From Lachnospiraceae bacterium UBA3821 (GTDB taxonomy: Bacteria; Bacillota; Clostridia; Lachnospirales; Lachnospiraceae): 5,657 bases of DNA. Positions 5,469 through 5,657 of the stretch are shown one piece after another; position 1 is the stretch's first letter; the number at the start of each line of letters is the position of its first letter. Made by a program: the position numbers and the translations under genes. Location: assembly GCA_002368865.1 (NCBI GenBank), contig DFDT01000164.1, positions 1 to 5,657 on the forward strand, given 5' to 3'. The notes under the pieces were generated by a model. That model saw only the letters and a list, made by a program, of their open reading frames with translations. It made no database searches and was not told where the DNA came from.

Positions 5469-5538
5469 TTGCAATAACATATGCAGTGCAAATTCATTTT
5501 GTTCCAAATACTTACTGCATTCCGAACATTCTTTATTC

Positions 5539-5567
5539 ATGGTAGCATAAAGTCCCATGCAAGTCAA
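5539..5567 (-). promoter_or_regulatory. sigma-A promoter of the riboswitch-CDF unit
   Basis: TTGACT (5562-5567, 5 of 6) and TACCAT (5539-5544, 4 of 6) are 17 bp apart on the minus strand, immediately after the tRNA terminator. The predicted start near 5532 gives a leader of about 365 nt holding the riboswitch and two terminators. About 90 nt (5443-5532) would precede the aptamer; I see no clear structure there. Confidence 0.65.
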
Positions 5568-5572
5568 TTCAC

Positions 5573-5603
5573 AAAAAAAGAAGTCCTTGTCTTCAAGGAC
5601 TTC
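5573..5603 (-). terminator. intrinsic terminator of the tRNA gene
   Basis: GAAGTCCTTG and CAAGGACTTC form a perfect 10-bp stem (5603-5594 with 5589-5580) around an AAGA loop, followed by seven T (5579-5573) on the minus strand. It lies 31 nt past the tRNA 3' end. Confidence 0.92.
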
Positions 5604-5634
5604 CCGCTTCGCTACCATGCGTAAACGCTAAGAA

Positions 5635-5657
5635 CGTGCGTTAGAGGATTCGAACCC
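5635..5657 (-). tRNA. tRNA 3' end (partial; isotype not certain, perhaps Arg)
   Basis: On the minus strand the edge reads GGG, TTCGAAT (T loop, 5654-5648), CCTCT (T-stem 3' strand), AACGCAC (acceptor 3' strand, 5642-5636) and G as discriminator base (5635). The next bases are TTC, so CCA is not encoded. The implied 5' acceptor GTGCGTT and G73 recall arginine tRNAs of this group, but the anticodon is outside the window. A terminator follows at 5573-5603. Confidence 0.85.

Noticed and set aside
5266..5469. Minus-strand 67-aa frame, with a 24-aa frame (MNKECSEC...) overlapping its start as ATGA
   Set aside because: The 67-aa frame lies across the riboswitch aptamer and its terminator and has no SD. 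The 24-aa frame starts inside the predicted -10 box, upstream of the transcription start.
4739..5545. Plus-strand 268-aa frame
   Set aside because: It runs antisense through the CDF gene, the riboswitch and a promoter, with Arg/His/Cys-rich content typical of a shadow.
5603..5657. tRNA 3' end as an integration (attachment) site
   Set aside because: No integrase, no repeated tRNA 3' segment and no mobile genes are visible in the window.
1..5657. CRISPR array, insertion sequence, toxin-antitoxin or phage-defence cassette
   Set aside because: No regularly spaced direct repeats, transposase or recognisable defence genes were seen on either strand.

Overview
The window looks like part of a low-to-mid GC Firmicutes chromosome, most likely a spore-forming Clostridia of the Lachnospiraceae type. 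Support: AGGAGG-like ribosome binding sites, sigma-A promoters with 17-bp spacers, U-tract intrinsic terminators, a tRNA without an encoded CCA, and protein families typical of that group (YpsC-like THUMP methyltransferase, YdjI-like SPFH protein with zinc ribbons, HAAS/DUF1700 protein, CDF transporter). The genus is inference. Every supported gene is on the minus strand, so the biological reading order runs from base 5657 down to 1.

In that order: (a) the 3' end of a tRNA gene (5635-5657) and its terminator (5573-5603). (b) A roughly 470-bp non-coding region (5168-5634) that is not empty. It carries one or two promoters, an RNA matching the NiCo (czcD) cobalt/nickel riboswitch (5342-5442), a terminator whose 5' arm is the 3' end of that aptamer (5320-5361), a second terminator (5278-5307), and a GC-rich 60-bp imperfect palindrome (5220-5281). 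This leader precedes (c) a cation diffusion facilitator metal exporter (4241-5167), so the exporter should be switched on by excess Ni/Co. (d) An unrecognised ~130-aa protein overlaps by ATGA with a HAAS-domain membrane protein (3257-4131); the pair ends in a perfect 14-bp hairpin terminator. (e) A two-gene operon (962-3137) has its own sigma-A promoter: a zinc-ribbon/helical/4-TM protein, then an SPFH (virion-core-like, YdjI family) protein with two C-terminal zinc ribbons. This resembles a membrane-stress module. (f) A 57-aa protein that is 39% asparagine (687-860) has a strong SD that can be sequestered in a stem, and is followed by a terminator. (g) A well-formed promoter (573-601) precedes a THUMP-domain rRNA methyltransferase (1-527) cut by the window edge.

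The best discovery is the metal-sensing leader of the CDF gene. The riboswitch class is known, but the tandem terminators followed by a palindromic element are unusual. The Asn-rich small protein and the unknown partner of the HAAS protein are the least characterised coding features.
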